From Lunatimonas lonarensis (GTDB lineage Bacteria > Bacteroidota > Bacteroidia > Cytophagales > Cyclobacteriaceae), in NCBI RefSeq assembly GCF_000390185.1, contig NZ_AQHR01000088.1, positions 266,295 to 330,294 of the forward strand: DNA of 64,000 nucleotides. The letters run 5' to 3'. The notes under the pieces are model-generated. The model was not told the DNA's origin. It searched no databases and saw only the letters and a program-made list of their open reading frames with translations. Position 1 is the first letter of the stretch. Each line of letters starts with the position of its first letter. A program made the position numbers and the translations under genes. This document shows, in pieces, positions 1-9,102 of this stretch.

Positions 1-234
1 GATCCCACTGACAACCGTAATACTGTCCAGTTTTTTCAACTTCCGGGTACGAAGAAGATAGAGCAGCTTCACTATGATCTCACGGGAGGGGTTAATGATC
101 AACACATCGTCAAACAACCCGGTAAAATGGGGCAAATCCTCTGGTTTGTCGTAAATGACTTCAAAGGTACGGTTGGTCTGTAATTCTGACGGGGAACAAA
201 GCTCCAAAGGCTTGTCGTTGATAAAAATCTTCAT
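1..234 (-). CDS. NUDIX-type hydrolase, N-terminal part only (cut by window edge)
   Basis: The reverse strand is open from an ATG at 234 to the window edge, giving 78 residues that begin MKIFINDKPLEL. It is divergent from pyrE. The NUDIX box itself would lie beyond the edge and cannot be seen. I call it from memory of Bacteroidota genomes, where a NUDIX protein with an N-terminus of this kind (M-x-I/V-F-I/V-N-D-K-P) sits next to pyrE. The visible part has no catalytic motif, so the function is an inference; the existence of the gene is well supported by the uninterrupted frame and by normal codon use. Confidence 0.55.
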   Translation of the reverse strand, partial: MKIFINDKPLELCSPSELQTNRTFEVIYDKPEDLPHFTGLFDDVLIINPSREIIVKLLYLLRTRKLKKLDSITVVSGI

Positions 235-285
235 TGCCCAAGCAAGTTTTTTCAAAAATGCACTTTTTTTTTACCCCTCACAACC

Positions 286-313
286 TTGGTTAAAAATTTA
301 TACCATAATTTTG
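286..313 (+). promoter_or_regulatory. Putative pyrE promoter (Bacteroidota type)
   Basis: TTG at 286-288 and TAATTTTG at 306-313 match the -33 TTG and -7 TAnnTTTG elements with a 17-base spacer. The -7 box ends only four bases before the pyrE ATG at 318, so transcription would start at or next to the start codon and the mRNA would be leaderless or nearly so. Confidence 0.5.
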
Positions 314-317
314 ATCC

Positions 318-962
318 ATGGAATTAGAACAAGTGAATACTTCGGAGAAAATCGCCCAATACTTACTGGAAATCAATGCCATCCGATTAAAACCCAATGA
401 TCCCTTCACTTGGGCCTCGGGCTGGAAATCCCCCATTTATTGCGATAACCGCCTCGCTCTTTCTTATCCCAAAGTTCGGAGTTATATCAAAGACGCCATT
501 GTGGCTGTGGTCAGTGAACACTTCGCCGAGGCGGAGGCAATCGCCGGGGTAGCTACCGCCGGAATACCACAAGGTGCCCTCACAGCAGACGCATTGAACT
601 TACCGTTTCTCTACGTTCGCTCCAAGCCGAAGGGGCACGGTATGGAAAATATGATCGAAGGAAAAGTCACCCCCGGACAGCGGGTGGTCGTTATTGAGGA
701 TTTGGTGTCTACGGGCGGAAGTTCGTTAAAAGCAGTCGAAGACCTTCGGGCGGCCGGATTTGTGGTTATGGGCATGGTCTGCATCTTTACCTATGGGTTT
801 GACATAGCCAGGGAGAATTTTGAAAAAGCCGGTGTCAAGTTAATCTCACTGAGCGATTATGAGCATATGCTACCAAATGCCGTCAAAAACGCCTATGTAT
901 CCGCAGAGGACCTCGCAACCTTGGGGCAATGGAGGCAAGACCCTGCCAATTGGAAACAGTGA
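318..962 (+). CDS. pyrE: Orotate phosphoribosyltransferase
   Basis: This 214-residue cytoplasmic enzyme joins orotate and PRPP to give orotidine 5'-phosphate, the penultimate step of de novo UMP synthesis. The N-terminal segment around residues 30-45 (FTWASGWKSPIYCDNR) is typical of PyrE, and the PRPP-binding loop is at residues 123-136 (VVVIEDLVSTGGSS) with the paired acidic residues and the STGGS turn. Length is normal for the family. The ATG at 318 is the only sensible start and sits directly behind a promoter-like sequence, without room for a ribosome-binding site. It is transcribed away from the NUDIX-like gene and converges on the DUF2400 gene across a shared hairpin. Confidence 0.95.
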   Translation: MELEQVNTSEKIAQYLLEINAIRLKPNDPFTWASGWKSPIYCDNRLALSYPKVRSYIKDAIVAVVSEHFAEAEAIAGVATAGIPQGALTADALNLPFLYVRSKPKGHGMENMIEGKVTPGQRVVVIEDLVSTGGSSLKAVEDLRAAGFVVMGMVCIFTYGFDIARENFEKAGVKLISLSDYEHMLPNAVKNAYVSAEDLATLGQWRQDPANWKQ

Positions 963-980
963 CGAACATTCACTGTTTCC
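952..980. terminator. Bidirectional hairpin terminator between pyrE and the DUF2400 gene
   Basis: GGAAACAGTGA (952-962) pairs perfectly with TCACTGTTTCC (970-980), an 11-bp stem with a 7-base loop. The left arm includes the pyrE stop codon and the right arm ends two bases before the stop of the convergent gene. A short T-run follows on the plus strand at 987-991. The position between convergent genes supports a terminator used in both directions. Confidence 0.65.
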
Positions 981-981
981 G

Positions 982-1755
982 TTAGAATTTTTCAATCACA
1001 CCTAATCCAAAAAGTGCGAAATCGTACTTAACAGGGTCCTGTGGATCCAATAGCCGAAGATTGGCCGTAAGTTCTTGGGCTGTTAGCCAATCCGTCTGCT
1101 TTCGTTGGATCAGCCCCAGCTTTCTAGCGACCCGGTCTACGTGCAGATCACAGGGGCAAACTAGCTGGTAGGGCTTGATCTTTCTCCAGATCCCAAAATC
1201 CACCCCTCGCCCGTCGTCCCTGACCATCCAGCGCAAAAACATATTGATTCGCTTACACGCTGCCTTCCTTGCGGGTGTCGCCACATGCTTTTTTGTCCTT
1301 GCAGGGGCATCCTCCAAACTAAAAAAATATTCGTGGAAGCCAGTCAGAAGCCTTTCCATGACATCCACTTCCCCGGACCAAGCCAATGTGAACGCATCCT
1401 CCAAGCTCTCATGCTTCCCATATAGGAACTTGAAAAAAGCAATGAAATACAGAGTGTCTACGTCGTTGAAGGTTCGGTGCTTAAAGGCTAAAAACGGCCT
1501 CAAATCCTGCTCACTATGGTGAAGAATGAAGTCATGAGGGCTATTGTCCATCCACTCCAATAGCTGGAAGCTTTTTTGAATGATGGTTTTCCGCTGCCCC
1601 CACGCTAATGTGGCGGCAAAGAAGCCGGCAATTTCAATATCCTGCTTTTTGGTAAACTGGTGGGGTACAACGATGGGATCCGAAGGGATAAAAGCTGGTT
1701 GGTTAAATTCCAACACTTTCTCCTCTAGAAATTCCCGCAGGTTTTCTAAAATCAT
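982..1755 (-). CDS. TIGR02757 / DUF2400 family protein
   Basis: This is a 257-residue soluble protein of the DUF2400 (TIGR02757) family, which is widespread in Bacteroidota and some Proteobacteria and has no settled function. Visible signatures are IVVPHQFTKKQDIEIAGFFA near residues 28-47, AWGQRKTI around 51-58, and a C-terminal stretch with CPCDLHVDRVARKLGL that resembles helix-hairpin-helix DNA-glycosylase folds. A link with DNA repair is therefore possible but is an inference. Its start overlaps the stop of the upstream 185-residue gene by four bases (ATGA), so the two are translationally coupled. Confidence 0.8.
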   Translation of the reverse strand: MILENLREFLEEKVLEFNQPAFIPSDPIVVPHQFTKKQDIEIAGFFAATLAWGQRKTIIQKSFQLLEWMDNSPHDFILHHSEQDLRPFLAFKHRTFNDVDTLYFIAFFKFLYGKHESLEDAFTLAWSGEVDVMERLLTGFHEYFFSLEDAPARTKKHVATPARKAACKRINMFLRWMVRDDGRGVDFGIWRKIKPYQLVCPCDLHVDRVARKLGLIQRKQTDWLTAQELTANLRLLDPQDPVKYDFALFGLGVIEKF

Positions 1756-2309
1756 CCTGCAATGGAAACTTTCACCTCCCCACCCTGAATTCCATCAAAC
1801 CACTTAAAATACAAAAAGTCATCAGTCTTCTCCGAAAGATGCCAATCAAAGCATTTGACATTGGTGAGCTTAGTCAGCTTATCATCGTCAGGATTATATA
1901 AGCAGATGTCAAAATCGGGAATTTCCTTGATATCAGTAGTGTTCCATTTTTCTACGATCAACCCCTCGTCCAAAACCTTTACCTTCTTGCCGAAAATAAA
2001 ATCCTCGATTATCGAAGGTATGCCGTCTCTACGCCTGAAATGATAACAGTTGGGGCCGAAAATAATCTGCTTGTACAGTTTGCCTTCCAATAGGTCGGAC
2101 TCATTGCTCATCTGCTCCCATCCACTGTTCACCACCTCCTTCACCTTGGACTTACTTAGTCTGCTTAGCAGTGTGGAAATCCATGAAAAGAACATTGTCA
2201 CTGTGACGAACAAAACGCCAAAGGTAGCCAACACAGGATAGGAGATTATAAAGATTGCGTTCCAAATGAATTTAAATACGTGATGGAACAGTAACTGAAT
2301 TTTATTCAT
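1752..2309 (-). CDS. Hypothetical protein with an N-terminal membrane anchor
   Basis: I do not recognise a family for this 185-residue protein. It has a hydrophobic segment at about residues 14-48 (one long or two short membrane helices), then a basic stretch (SRLSKSKVKEVV) and a mostly polar C-terminal domain of roughly 120 residues rich in beta-prone sequence. The likely topology is a membrane anchor with a cytoplasmic domain. It forms a two-gene unit with the DUF2400 gene through an ATGA overlap. ATG at 2309 is the first start in a long open frame. Confidence 0.6.
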   Translation of the reverse strand: MNKIQLLFHHVFKFIWNAIFIISYPVLATFGVLFVTVTMFFSWISTLLSRLSKSKVKEVVNSGWEQMSNESDLLEGKLYKQIIFGPNCYHFRRRDGIPSIIEDFIFGKKVKVLDEGLIVEKWNTTDIKEIPDFDICLYNPDDDKLTKLTNVKCFDWHLSEKTDDFLYFKWFDGIQGGEVKVSIAG

Positions 2310-2417
2310 TAGTAGGTAGTCAACTGCTCAAAATTAATTGATAATCAACAAATAACCAAAAAGTGACCATCATGAACGAACCGAGCGAGCCAAACAAAAA
2401 CCAAAGCTTCTGCTGTA

Positions 2418-3617
2418 TTAGTAGGAAATCTCAACCGGAAAACGTGGGTTCACCGCCTTTAGCTGATCATACGCCGCTTTGGATACTTTTATGAGCAATC
2501 TGGAATTATCTCCAGTATTGGGCAGGGTGCCTACCACTCTCGCAAATATTGTCACGTCGTTGTCTTCGTTTCGTATTCTCATGATGGTGCCTACCGGAGC
2601 GTTTCTATGGAGAACCAGGTATTTTTTGTGATTTCCTGTTCCCTCAATTACCTCAGCCTGCCCTGTTTCTTTAACATTTTTGAAAGCAGTGGATTCTGCC
2701 TCTGCCGTCGACCCCGCACCTGATGAAGTGGAAGCCGGAGGAGATGAGACGGTATTGGAGGCACTAGAAGTGCCTGCATCCGGGGCTGGAAGCCTGGTAA
2801 CAGGTATACTGGCACCTGTTTCCCGGCCTACTTTAAGAACTTGGCCCACCGAAAGGTTATTTGATGAAAGCGCGTTCCAAGTGATTAGATCCTCTACCTT
2901 GGCCTGATGGGTCTGTGCAATAGAAAAGAGGGTCTCCCCTTGGGAAACGGTATGGGATTTCCATCCGCCTACACTGGATGTAGCGGGAGCTGGAGGCGGG
3001 GAAGCGGATGAGACATTCCTTTCCGGGCGAGATGAGGGTTTCTCCTCCGCTACAGCCACTACTTCTTCCCTTTTGGGCTTGGACTCCGTCCTGGCGGCTT
3101 CACCTCTTTTCGGTTGTGCAACTGCCACTTTTTGGTCTGCCAAGGCCACCGTTTCTTGAATTTGCTGCGTCACCGGATCAGCCACTTCTTGGTTGACTCC
3201 CTTGATCACCAATGCCTGGCCTACACTCAAATCTGCGCCTTGTAATTTATTCCACTCCTGAATATCCTGTACACTCACGCCATGCTTTCGGGAAATGCCA
3301 AAAAGCGTTTCACCAGGTTGGACATTATACAATATAGCTCCCTCAGGGATTGCTTCTTTCTCCACAAATGGTACCAAAATCCGCTGTCCGATTTTGAGTC
3401 CATCCTTGAGCACTTCGTTATTTTGAACAATGTCACTAACGGGCGTATTATATCGACGGGAGATCCCAAAAATAGTCTCTTGGGGTGCCACTTGGTGAAC
3501 GATATACGTCTTTCCCCCTATCCTTTCAACACCGATGGAATCTACAGGAATCAAATTTTCCGCCCAAGACAGGGTGGTTATAATACTAAAAACAGACAGT
3601 AACAGATACCTTCTCAT
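2418..3617 (-). CDS. Secreted LysM protein with three LysM repeats and an RlpA-like C-terminus
   Basis: This 399-residue exported protein probably binds peptidoglycan. A signal peptide (residues 1-19, cleavage near SWA-E) is followed by LysM repeats at about 36-82, 99-142 and 221-265, each with the x-G-E-T-L/I-F-x-I motif. A low-complexity Pro/Ser/Ala linker separates repeats two and three, and another precedes the C-terminal domain. The last 80 residues (KKYLVLHRNAPVGTIMRIRN onward) look like the double-psi beta-barrel of RlpA-type proteins, so it may be a septal or wall-modifying factor. The RlpA assignment is an inference. It stands alone between a divergent NfeD gene and the DUF2400 pair. 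Confidence 0.8.
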   Translation of the reverse strand: MRRYLLLSVFSIITTLSWAENLIPVDSIGVERIGGKTYIVHQVAPQETIFGISRRYNTPVSDIVQNNEVLKDGLKIGQRILVPFVEKEAIPEGAILYNVQPGETLFGISRKHGVSVQDIQEWNKLQGADLSVGQALVIKGVNQEVADPVTQQIQETVALADQKVAVAQPKRGEAARTESKPKREEVVAVAEEKPSSRPERNVSSASPPPAPATSSVGGWKSHTVSQGETLFSIAQTHQAKVEDLITWNALSSNNLSVGQVLKVGRETGASIPVTRLPAPDAGTSSASNTVSSPPASTSSGAGSTAEAESTAFKNVKETGQAEVIEGTGNHKKYLVLHRNAPVGTIMRIRNEDNDVTIFARVVGTLPNTGDNSRLLIKVSKAAYDQLKAVNPRFPVEISY

Positions 3618-3727
3618 GCCCTAATGCTGGTTTTGTGTATGCTAATTTTGATCCTAATGCAAAGTTCAACTTTATTTTTTCAATTGCAACTGAGCCCATG
3701 ACCAATTAGGCCATTCAGGGATTTTAT

Positions 3728-5131
3728 ATGTATATTCAACCCCAAATAGCCATGACTATGAATCGACAACACGTTTTGCTGATTATCATTATTTTTTTCG
3801 TCCTACTGGGCCTACATGCCTATGGTAACGAAAATGAGCGTGAGACGGACAAAAAAAAGGTGTTCGTTTTTGAACTGAAGAGTGACATTGACCCAAGAAC
3901 CAACCGGAAGGTCAAACTGGCAATGGCGGAGGCAGAGAAAATATACGCTGACCTGATTATCATCCACATGGACACCTATGGTGGTGCCGTCAAGGACGCA
4001 GATGATATCCGTACCATGATCCTTGAGTCCAAGATTCCAGTCTATTCCTTCATTGACAAAGACGCCGCTTCAGCGGGTGCATTGATTTCCATTGCATGCG
4101 ACAGTATTTACATGGCACCGGGTGGAAGTATAGGTGCTGCTACCGTTGTAGTTGGCGGTACAGGTGAAGCCGCCCCCGATAAGTACCAATCCTACATGAG
4201 GTCTATGATGCGGAGCACGGCCGAAGCGCGGGGCAGGGATCCTAAAATCGCCGAGGCGATGGTAGACGAAAAAATTGAGATACCAGGAATTACCAAGGAA
4301 GGAGAAGTATTGACCTTTACGGTGTCAGAAGCCATTGCCAACAATTTTTGCGAAGCCCAAGTGTCCACAATCGCTGATCTCCTATCGCATATTGGATGGG
4401 AGAATCACGAGCTGGTTGAGTACGAGCCTTCCTCTGTGGAGGATATCATATCCATTTTTCTAAACCCGGTTGTCAGCGGCTTCTTGATCCTAATTATTTT
4501 TGCCGGCATCTACTTTGAATTGCAGACTCCCGGCATTGGCTTTCCCATTTTGGCAAGCGTCATCGCTATCATCCTCTATTTTATACCCTATTACCTCACC
4601 GGGCTTGCGGCCAACTGGGAAATAGCGGTGTTTATCCTTGGCGTCATCTTCCTCTTGATTGAGATTTTTGTCCTACCCGGATTTGGCATTTTTGGGGTAT
4701 TGGGAATTCTGGGGATCCTCACAGGACTAACTTTGGGCATGCTGCCAAACGATCTCTTTGATTTTACCTTTGTAGCATCAGGAAAACTGTTTACTGCGCT
4801 TCTCACGGTGCTTTTATCGGCGATTACTGCCACCATTTTACTGTTCACCATTATGCCAAAGGTAAATTCTTGGAAGGCATTTAGTCGGATCTCCTTGGCC
4901 ACCACTCAACAACGCGCGGACGGCTTCACTTCTTCTATTTATTCCATCGATCTGGTGGGCAAAGAGGGTGTCGCTCATACCCGTCTGCTTCCTAGTGGCA
5001 AGATCCTAGTAGACGACGAACTATATGACGCATATTCCCGTGGGGAGTTTATAGACAGGGGAGATCGGGTCAAAATCATCAGTGCGGAGGGGACGTCGCT
5101 CCGAGTGAGAAAGATTGATCCCATTACGTAA
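3728..5131 (+). CDS. NfeD family membrane serine protease (ClpP-class)
   Basis: This 467-residue protein has a signal or anchor helix at residues 15-31, a ClpP-like protease domain at about 45-220, several membrane helices (about 235-375) and a C-terminal OB-fold NfeD domain. The putative nucleophile is Ser115 in AASAGALIS, and the oxyanion region GGSIGAATV follows at 132-140. NfeD1b proteins are thought to cleave membrane substrates such as stomatin partners; no stomatin gene is adjacent here. ATG codons at 3728, 3752 and 3758 are all possible starts; 3752 or 3758 would leave a shorter N-tail before the hydrophobic segment. It is followed after 66 bases by plsC. Confidence 0.85.
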   Translation: MYIQPQIAMTMNRQHVLLIIIIFFVLLGLHAYGNENERETDKKKVFVFELKSDIDPRTNRKVKLAMAEAEKIYADLIIIHMDTYGGAVKDADDIRTMILESKIPVYSFIDKDAASAGALISIACDSIYMAPGGSIGAATVVVGGTGEAAPDKYQSYMRSMMRSTAEARGRDPKIAEAMVDEKIEIPGITKEGEVLTFTVSEAIANNFCEAQVSTIADLLSHIGWENHELVEYEPSSVEDIISIFLNPVVSGFLILIIFAGIYFELQTPGIGFPILASVIAIILYFIPYYLTGLAANWEIAVFILGVIFLLIEIFVLPGFGIFGVLGILGILTGLTLGMLPNDLFDFTFVASGKLFTALLTVLLSAITATILLFTIMPKVNSWKAFSRISLATTQQRADGFTSSIYSIDLVGKEGVAHTRLLPSGKILVDDELYDAYSRGEFIDRGDRVKIISAEGTSLRVRKIDPIT

Positions 5132-5197
5132 AACAGATGCTTCCCCTGTCCACTGCTGCCGGGTATCTTAAACTTTTAACCTTGTACTTGATCGTTC

Positions 5198-5956
5198 ATG
5201 CGCCTTTTACGGAGAATATACTCAATTTACGGCACAATCGTGTTTTTTGGCACTTTCTTCTTGCTGCTGCCAGTTTTTGTTCTTACGATTGAAGTGCCTT
5301 CTTGGAACAAATACGGACGAAAACTTAACCGGATTTGGTCTACCATCTTTTTCAGTTTTCTTCTCATACGCGTAAGATTTGAAAACTTGGAATATCTCAA
5401 GGCCAACCGCCAATACGTGATCGTTTCCAACCACTTCTCTTACCTGGATATCCCTGTATTGGGATTGATACCCTTTGATTTGGTGTTTGTGGGCAAAGCC
5501 TCTTTGGGAAAGATCCCCCTTTTCGGCTATATGTTTAGGAATCTTCATATTGCCGTAGACAGAACCAGTCTCAAGAGCAGGGGAGCCTCCATCGCCAAGG
5601 CAAAAGAGGCAATTGATCAAGGTGCCAGTGTGGTAGTTTTCCCAGAAGGCGGCATCAACAGTCAGAACCCTCCGCGTCTGGCAAGGTTCAAGGACGGTGC
5701 GTTTCGTATCGCCATGGACAAACAAATTCCCCTTATTCCTATCACCTTATCCTATAATCATTTAATTTTGCCCGACGACGGAAGGTTTTTACTTCGACAT
5801 AAAAAGGCCAAAGTCGTCATACACCCACCAGTGTCTGTTCATGGTTCCAATACAAAAACGGTGAACGGTCTGAAGGAGCATTGCTTTGGTGTTATTCAGG
5901 AACAATTGCTTAGGGACAATCCGGGGGCAGATGTGTCGATGGACACAAGGCAGTAA
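5198..5956 (+). CDS. 1-acyl-sn-glycerol-3-phosphate acyltransferase (PlsC family)
   Basis: This 252-residue membrane-bound enzyme of phospholipid synthesis transfers an acyl chain to lysophosphatidic acid. The catalytic NHx4D motif is at His79 to Asp84 (NHFSYLD), and the substrate-binding FPEG motif at residues 148-151. An N-terminal hydrophobic segment (10-31) anchors it to the inner membrane. Length and motif spacing are normal. It lies between nfeD and gatC, all in the same direction, with a 29-base gap to gatC, so co-transcription is likely. Exact acceptor specificity cannot be told from sequence; ornithine or glycine lipid synthesis by a PlsC relative is an alternative. Confidence 0.88.
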   Translation: MRLLRRIYSIYGTIVFFGTFFLLLPVFVLTIEVPSWNKYGRKLNRIWSTIFFSFLLIRVRFENLEYLKANRQYVIVSNHFSYLDIPVLGLIPFDLVFVGKASLGKIPLFGYMFRNLHIAVDRTSLKSRGASIAKAKEAIDQGASVVVFPEGGINSQNPPRLARFKDGAFRIAMDKQIPLIPITLSYNHLILPDDGRFLLRHKKAKVVIHPPVSVHGSNTKTVNGLKEHCFGVIQEQLLRDNPGADVSMDTRQ

Positions 5957-5985
5957 TACAGGTAATTTGTTGAAATAAGAGAAAA

Positions 5986-6273
5986 ATGAAAATAGACGTA
6001 GCTACGTTAAAAAAGATCGCCCACTTGGCCCGACTTGAATTTGATGAAGAAAGTGCGGAAAAAATGACTTCCGATATGACGCAGATTCTGGACTGGGTAG
6101 AAAAGCTAAACGAAGTAGATACCAGCAACGTATCACCTATCACTACTATGTCGTCGGAAGAAAATGTTTTGAGAGAGGATGTGGTAGGTACTCACTTGAA
6201 CCATGAAAAAGGATTAATGAATGCCCCCCACCGGGACTCAGATTACTTTAGGGTTCCGAAGGTATTGGAGTAA
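5986..6273 (+). CDS. gatC: Asp-tRNA(Asn)/Glu-tRNA(Gln) amidotransferase subunit C
   Basis: This 95-residue subunit stabilises the GatCAB amidotransferase, which converts misacylated Glu-tRNA(Gln) or Asp-tRNA(Asn). The sequence shows the usual N-terminal LKKIAHLARLEFDEE helix, the DMTQILDWVEKLNEVDT segment and a C-terminal end with the DYFRVPKVLE motif typical of GatC. gatA and gatB are not in the window, as is common in this phylum. A ribosome-binding stretch precedes ATG at 5986. The stop codon overlaps the ATG of the next gene by one base (TAATG), so the two are coupled. Confidence 0.95.
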   Translation: MKIDVATLKKIAHLARLEFDEESAEKMTSDMTQILDWVEKLNEVDTSNVSPITTMSSEENVLREDVVGTHLNHEKGLMNAPHRDSDYFRVPKVLE

Positions 6274-9077
6274 TGAAATCCAGCACCGAAAAACGGATTT
6301 TTTCAGCAATCTTCGTGTTATTGCCAATCGTTCTGGCCGCTTTAGGGGGGATTGGTCTCATCTATTCCGGATTGTTTTTCTATCGAGGTTCCATTCCCTT
6401 GGCTACCGGTGTGGTTTCCGACAGGGTCAATGTACCCCTTGATACCATTTCATTGGGATTTGCCCAGTTCCATTTGGAAACACAGAATTTCCTCCTATTC
6501 CAACTGTTTGAATCCCTCCCTCCACTCAGTTTTCCCTTGGAAAGCCAAATCATCGGTTTATCTATCTGGTTGTTGTTTTCGCTGGGAGTGATATTGGTCA
6601 GTGGGTTTCAGCGATACCCATTTATAGGAGGTATGGTTGTTGCTATTTTTCTACTAGTCCTGTCTGGGGTAAATGACCTTGAGATAAGCCAGCTGGGACA
6701 AAACTCAGGCTTGGTCATTTCTCTTCTTGGACTGATCTTTCCTGCCATTGTCCTACATACTTTTTTCCCAAACAGCACCCTGAAACTACGGAGCGGCATT
6801 ATCCTTGCAATCGCGTTCGTTACCTGGGCAACACTTATCCAGCTGTCTCCGGTACCGGCACCTACGTTGCTCCTGTCCGAACTGGGCGGTCTAAGTGCCC
6901 TGATTATATCCACTATATTTATTCTTTACATCGGGCATGCAGTCATAGGCAGTTGTTTTGTGGCGCTTTCGACGCTAAACCAAGGGATAGGGCTAAAAAT
7001 TACCTGGCACTTCACCTTACTGTCGATCGCTTACCTTTCATTGATTGCATTGCTGTTTTTGCAGGCCATAGGTGAGATCCGGACTTCGTTCCCTTTGCCT
7101 CCCGTATACCTGATTTTTATCGCAACCGGCATTCTTGGCTACTTTGAAACGAGTCGCAAAATCAGGCAGATACCTCAGCCTTATGGTCTGGCATTGATTG
7201 GCAAGGGCATTTACCTCATAGGGTTTGCCATTAGCAGCTTGGTTTGGTTTAAGGCAGAACTTACCGCCAATGCCCCGATGGGCGACTTCCTTACGCATGT
7301 ATTCCTGTATTCACAGATCGGATTTGGGTTGTTGTTTTTTTTGTATTTGATTTCCAACTTCATTGGCATCATGAACACAGGTACTCCTGTGGAAAAAATC
7401 ATGTATCGGCCGCCCTTTTTCCCTTATTTTCACATGCGTATGGGAGCTTTGCTGAGCTTTCTTGTACTGGCAATCTTTTCTGATGCTGTTCTTCTGGTTC
7501 AGCTTCATTCTACTTCGATCAATCTTTCTGCCGACTACTACCAGGCATTGGGAAGGAATCGAGAGGCAGCTATTCTTTATGAACATGCGTTTGACCGATA
7601 CCGGAACAACCCGAAAAACCTAAACACCCTTGCCCATTTCTATTTCAATGAGCGACAGCCCACTCCCGGTATTCAAGCCCTGATAAGAAGTTTTGACGAA
7701 CGCCCAAACGTACCGGATATCATCCTGCTGACGTCAAAATTGCAGGGCACTTCCAAACACAGCGATGCCCTGTTTTACCTTGAGGAGGGTCTCAAGTATT
7801 TCCCCAGAAATCCCTATCTGTTAAATAACCTTGCGTATCTAAAAGCCAAACAGCTTAAGCCCAGAGAGGCGTTGGCACTGTGGCAGGAGATGGATAAAAA
7901 GGTAGATATTCGAGATGCCAACCTACAAGCGTTGTATGCCTTGCATGACCTATCTTGGGTTGACGGGGAATTGGACAAAAACCCACTGGGGCAGGTAAAC
8001 AGAATGGCCAATTATAACATGGTACATCAAACCGCCCCATTTTCCCTCCATACCGATTCGATCCGGATACCCTCCTCGGTAAATCTTGCCATACTCAGAA
8101 ACCAATGGAGCCAAGCAGCTGATACAGATTACGTCCAAGACATTCACCAAATAGACCGAATCCTGGAAAGGGAACTTCCACCGTCTGTGGTCGCTGAACT
8201 CATGGAAACCAAAGTAATCAGGAACTACCAGGAAGGGGAACTAAACGCCACGTTGAACAACCTTGGATTCCTGGCAACCAATTATACGGGCAGTGCAGGT
8301 TTTTTTCTTTCCATGCAGGCCAAAATCTTTGCCTCTCAGTACGACTTTAACCGGGCAGCCGACGCCTTTTTAGAAGCTGAGAAACAAGGCTTTTCACAGG
8401 TAGACGAAGATGTCCTGGCAATAATCAAACTAGCGGGAAAAGGGGATGAAGCGCAAAGACTCGCCGAAAAATACAGCGTAACTTTTCCAGCTTGGATGAG
8501 TTTGGGCGAAGATACCTCTACAGAACCCAACGATCTTATGATTTTGGCTGAAGGATTGGCCGGCTTGCTTACCAACACCAAGGAACCTGCCTGGGAATTC
8601 CTAGATCGGCTTAATGGCGCACAGCGAAAGGCCGATTATGCAGTTCAGTTACTTTTCCGGAAATCCCACTGGCTCGAATCCCACGAGTTCGAGACCATAG
8701 GAAAAGTACTAAAAGCAGCCTACCCCGACAAAACGGCTGATATTGAATCCATTATTGCCTTTTTTAGGGATGACCTACCCATCCCTGATAATCAAGCGTT
8801 AGAGTGGCTACCAAAAATCGCCACAGATCCCGTCGCAAATGCCTATATGACCCCACTCGTATTGCGCAAAACGAGGGAAACCGAAAACGACATTGATGCA
8901 TACAACTTGCTTCACGCTGCCACCAGATTAAACCGCGACCCGCTACTTTGGATAGAGTTGGTTAGGTATAGCAGAAAAATCGGCCAAGCCAACTATGCAA
9001 GCAGCTACCTGATGGAAATGAGTACTTGGATGGAAGCAGAGGAGCTGATCCAACTGCAGATCAATTACCTCCGATAG
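6273..9077 (+). CDS. Large multi-pass membrane protein with TPR-type helical domain
   Basis: I do not know a name for this 934-residue protein. The first 430 residues are mostly hydrophobic, with about ten to twelve predicted membrane helices. From about residue 420 to the end it is soluble, with tetratricopeptide-like helices (for example YYQALGRNREAAILYEHAFD, then SDALFYLEEGLKYFPRNPYL). The likely layout is a membrane-embedded half with a large TPR platform in the periplasm or cytoplasm, a plan seen in glycosylation or assembly factors. No catalytic motif is evident. Its ATG overlaps the gatC stop by one base, so it is translationally coupled to gatC, although no functional link is obvious. 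Confidence 0.75.
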   Translation: MKSSTEKRIFSAIFVLLPIVLAALGGIGLIYSGLFFYRGSIPLATGVVSDRVNVPLDTISLGFAQFHLETQNFLLFQLFESLPPLSFPLESQIIGLSIWLLFSLGVILVSGFQRYPFIGGMVVAIFLLVLSGVNDLEISQLGQNSGLVISLLGLIFPAIVLHTFFPNSTLKLRSGIILAIAFVTWATLIQLSPVPAPTLLLSELGGLSALIISTIFILYIGHAVIGSCFVALSTLNQGIGLKITWHFTLLSIAYLSLIALLFLQAIGEIRTSFPLPPVYLIFIATGILGYFETSRKIRQIPQPYGLALIGKGIYLIGFAISSLVWFKAELTANAPMGDFLTHVFLYSQIGFGLLFFLYLISNFIGIMNTGTPVEKIMYRPPFFPYFHMRMGALLSFLVLAIFSDAVLLVQLHSTSINLSADYYQALGRNREAAILYEHAFDRYRNNPKNLNTLAHFYFNERQPTPGIQALIRSFDERPNVPDIILLTSKLQGTSKHSDALFYLEEGLKYFPRNPYLLNNLAYLKAKQLKPREALALWQEMDKKVDIRDANLQALYALHDLSWVDGELDKNPLGQVNRMANYNMVHQTAPFSLHTDSIRIPSSVNLAILRNQWSQAADTDYVQDIHQIDRILERELPPSVVAELMETKVIRNYQEGELNATLNNLGFLATNYTGSAGFFLSMQAKIFASQYDFNRAADAFLEAEKQGFSQVDEDVLAIIKLAGKGDEAQRLAEKYSVTFPAWMSLGEDTSTEPNDLMILAEGLAGLLTNTKEPAWEFLDRLNGAQRKADYAVQLLFRKSHWLESHEFETIGKVLKAAYPDKTADIESIIAFFRDDLPIPDNQALEWLPKIATDPVANAYMTPLVLRKTRETENDIDAYNLLHAATRLNRDPLLWIELVRYSRKIGQANYASSYLMEMSTWMEAEELIQLQINYLR

Positions 9078-9102
9078 GGTTTGACCTCAATCCGGACGCG
9101 GG

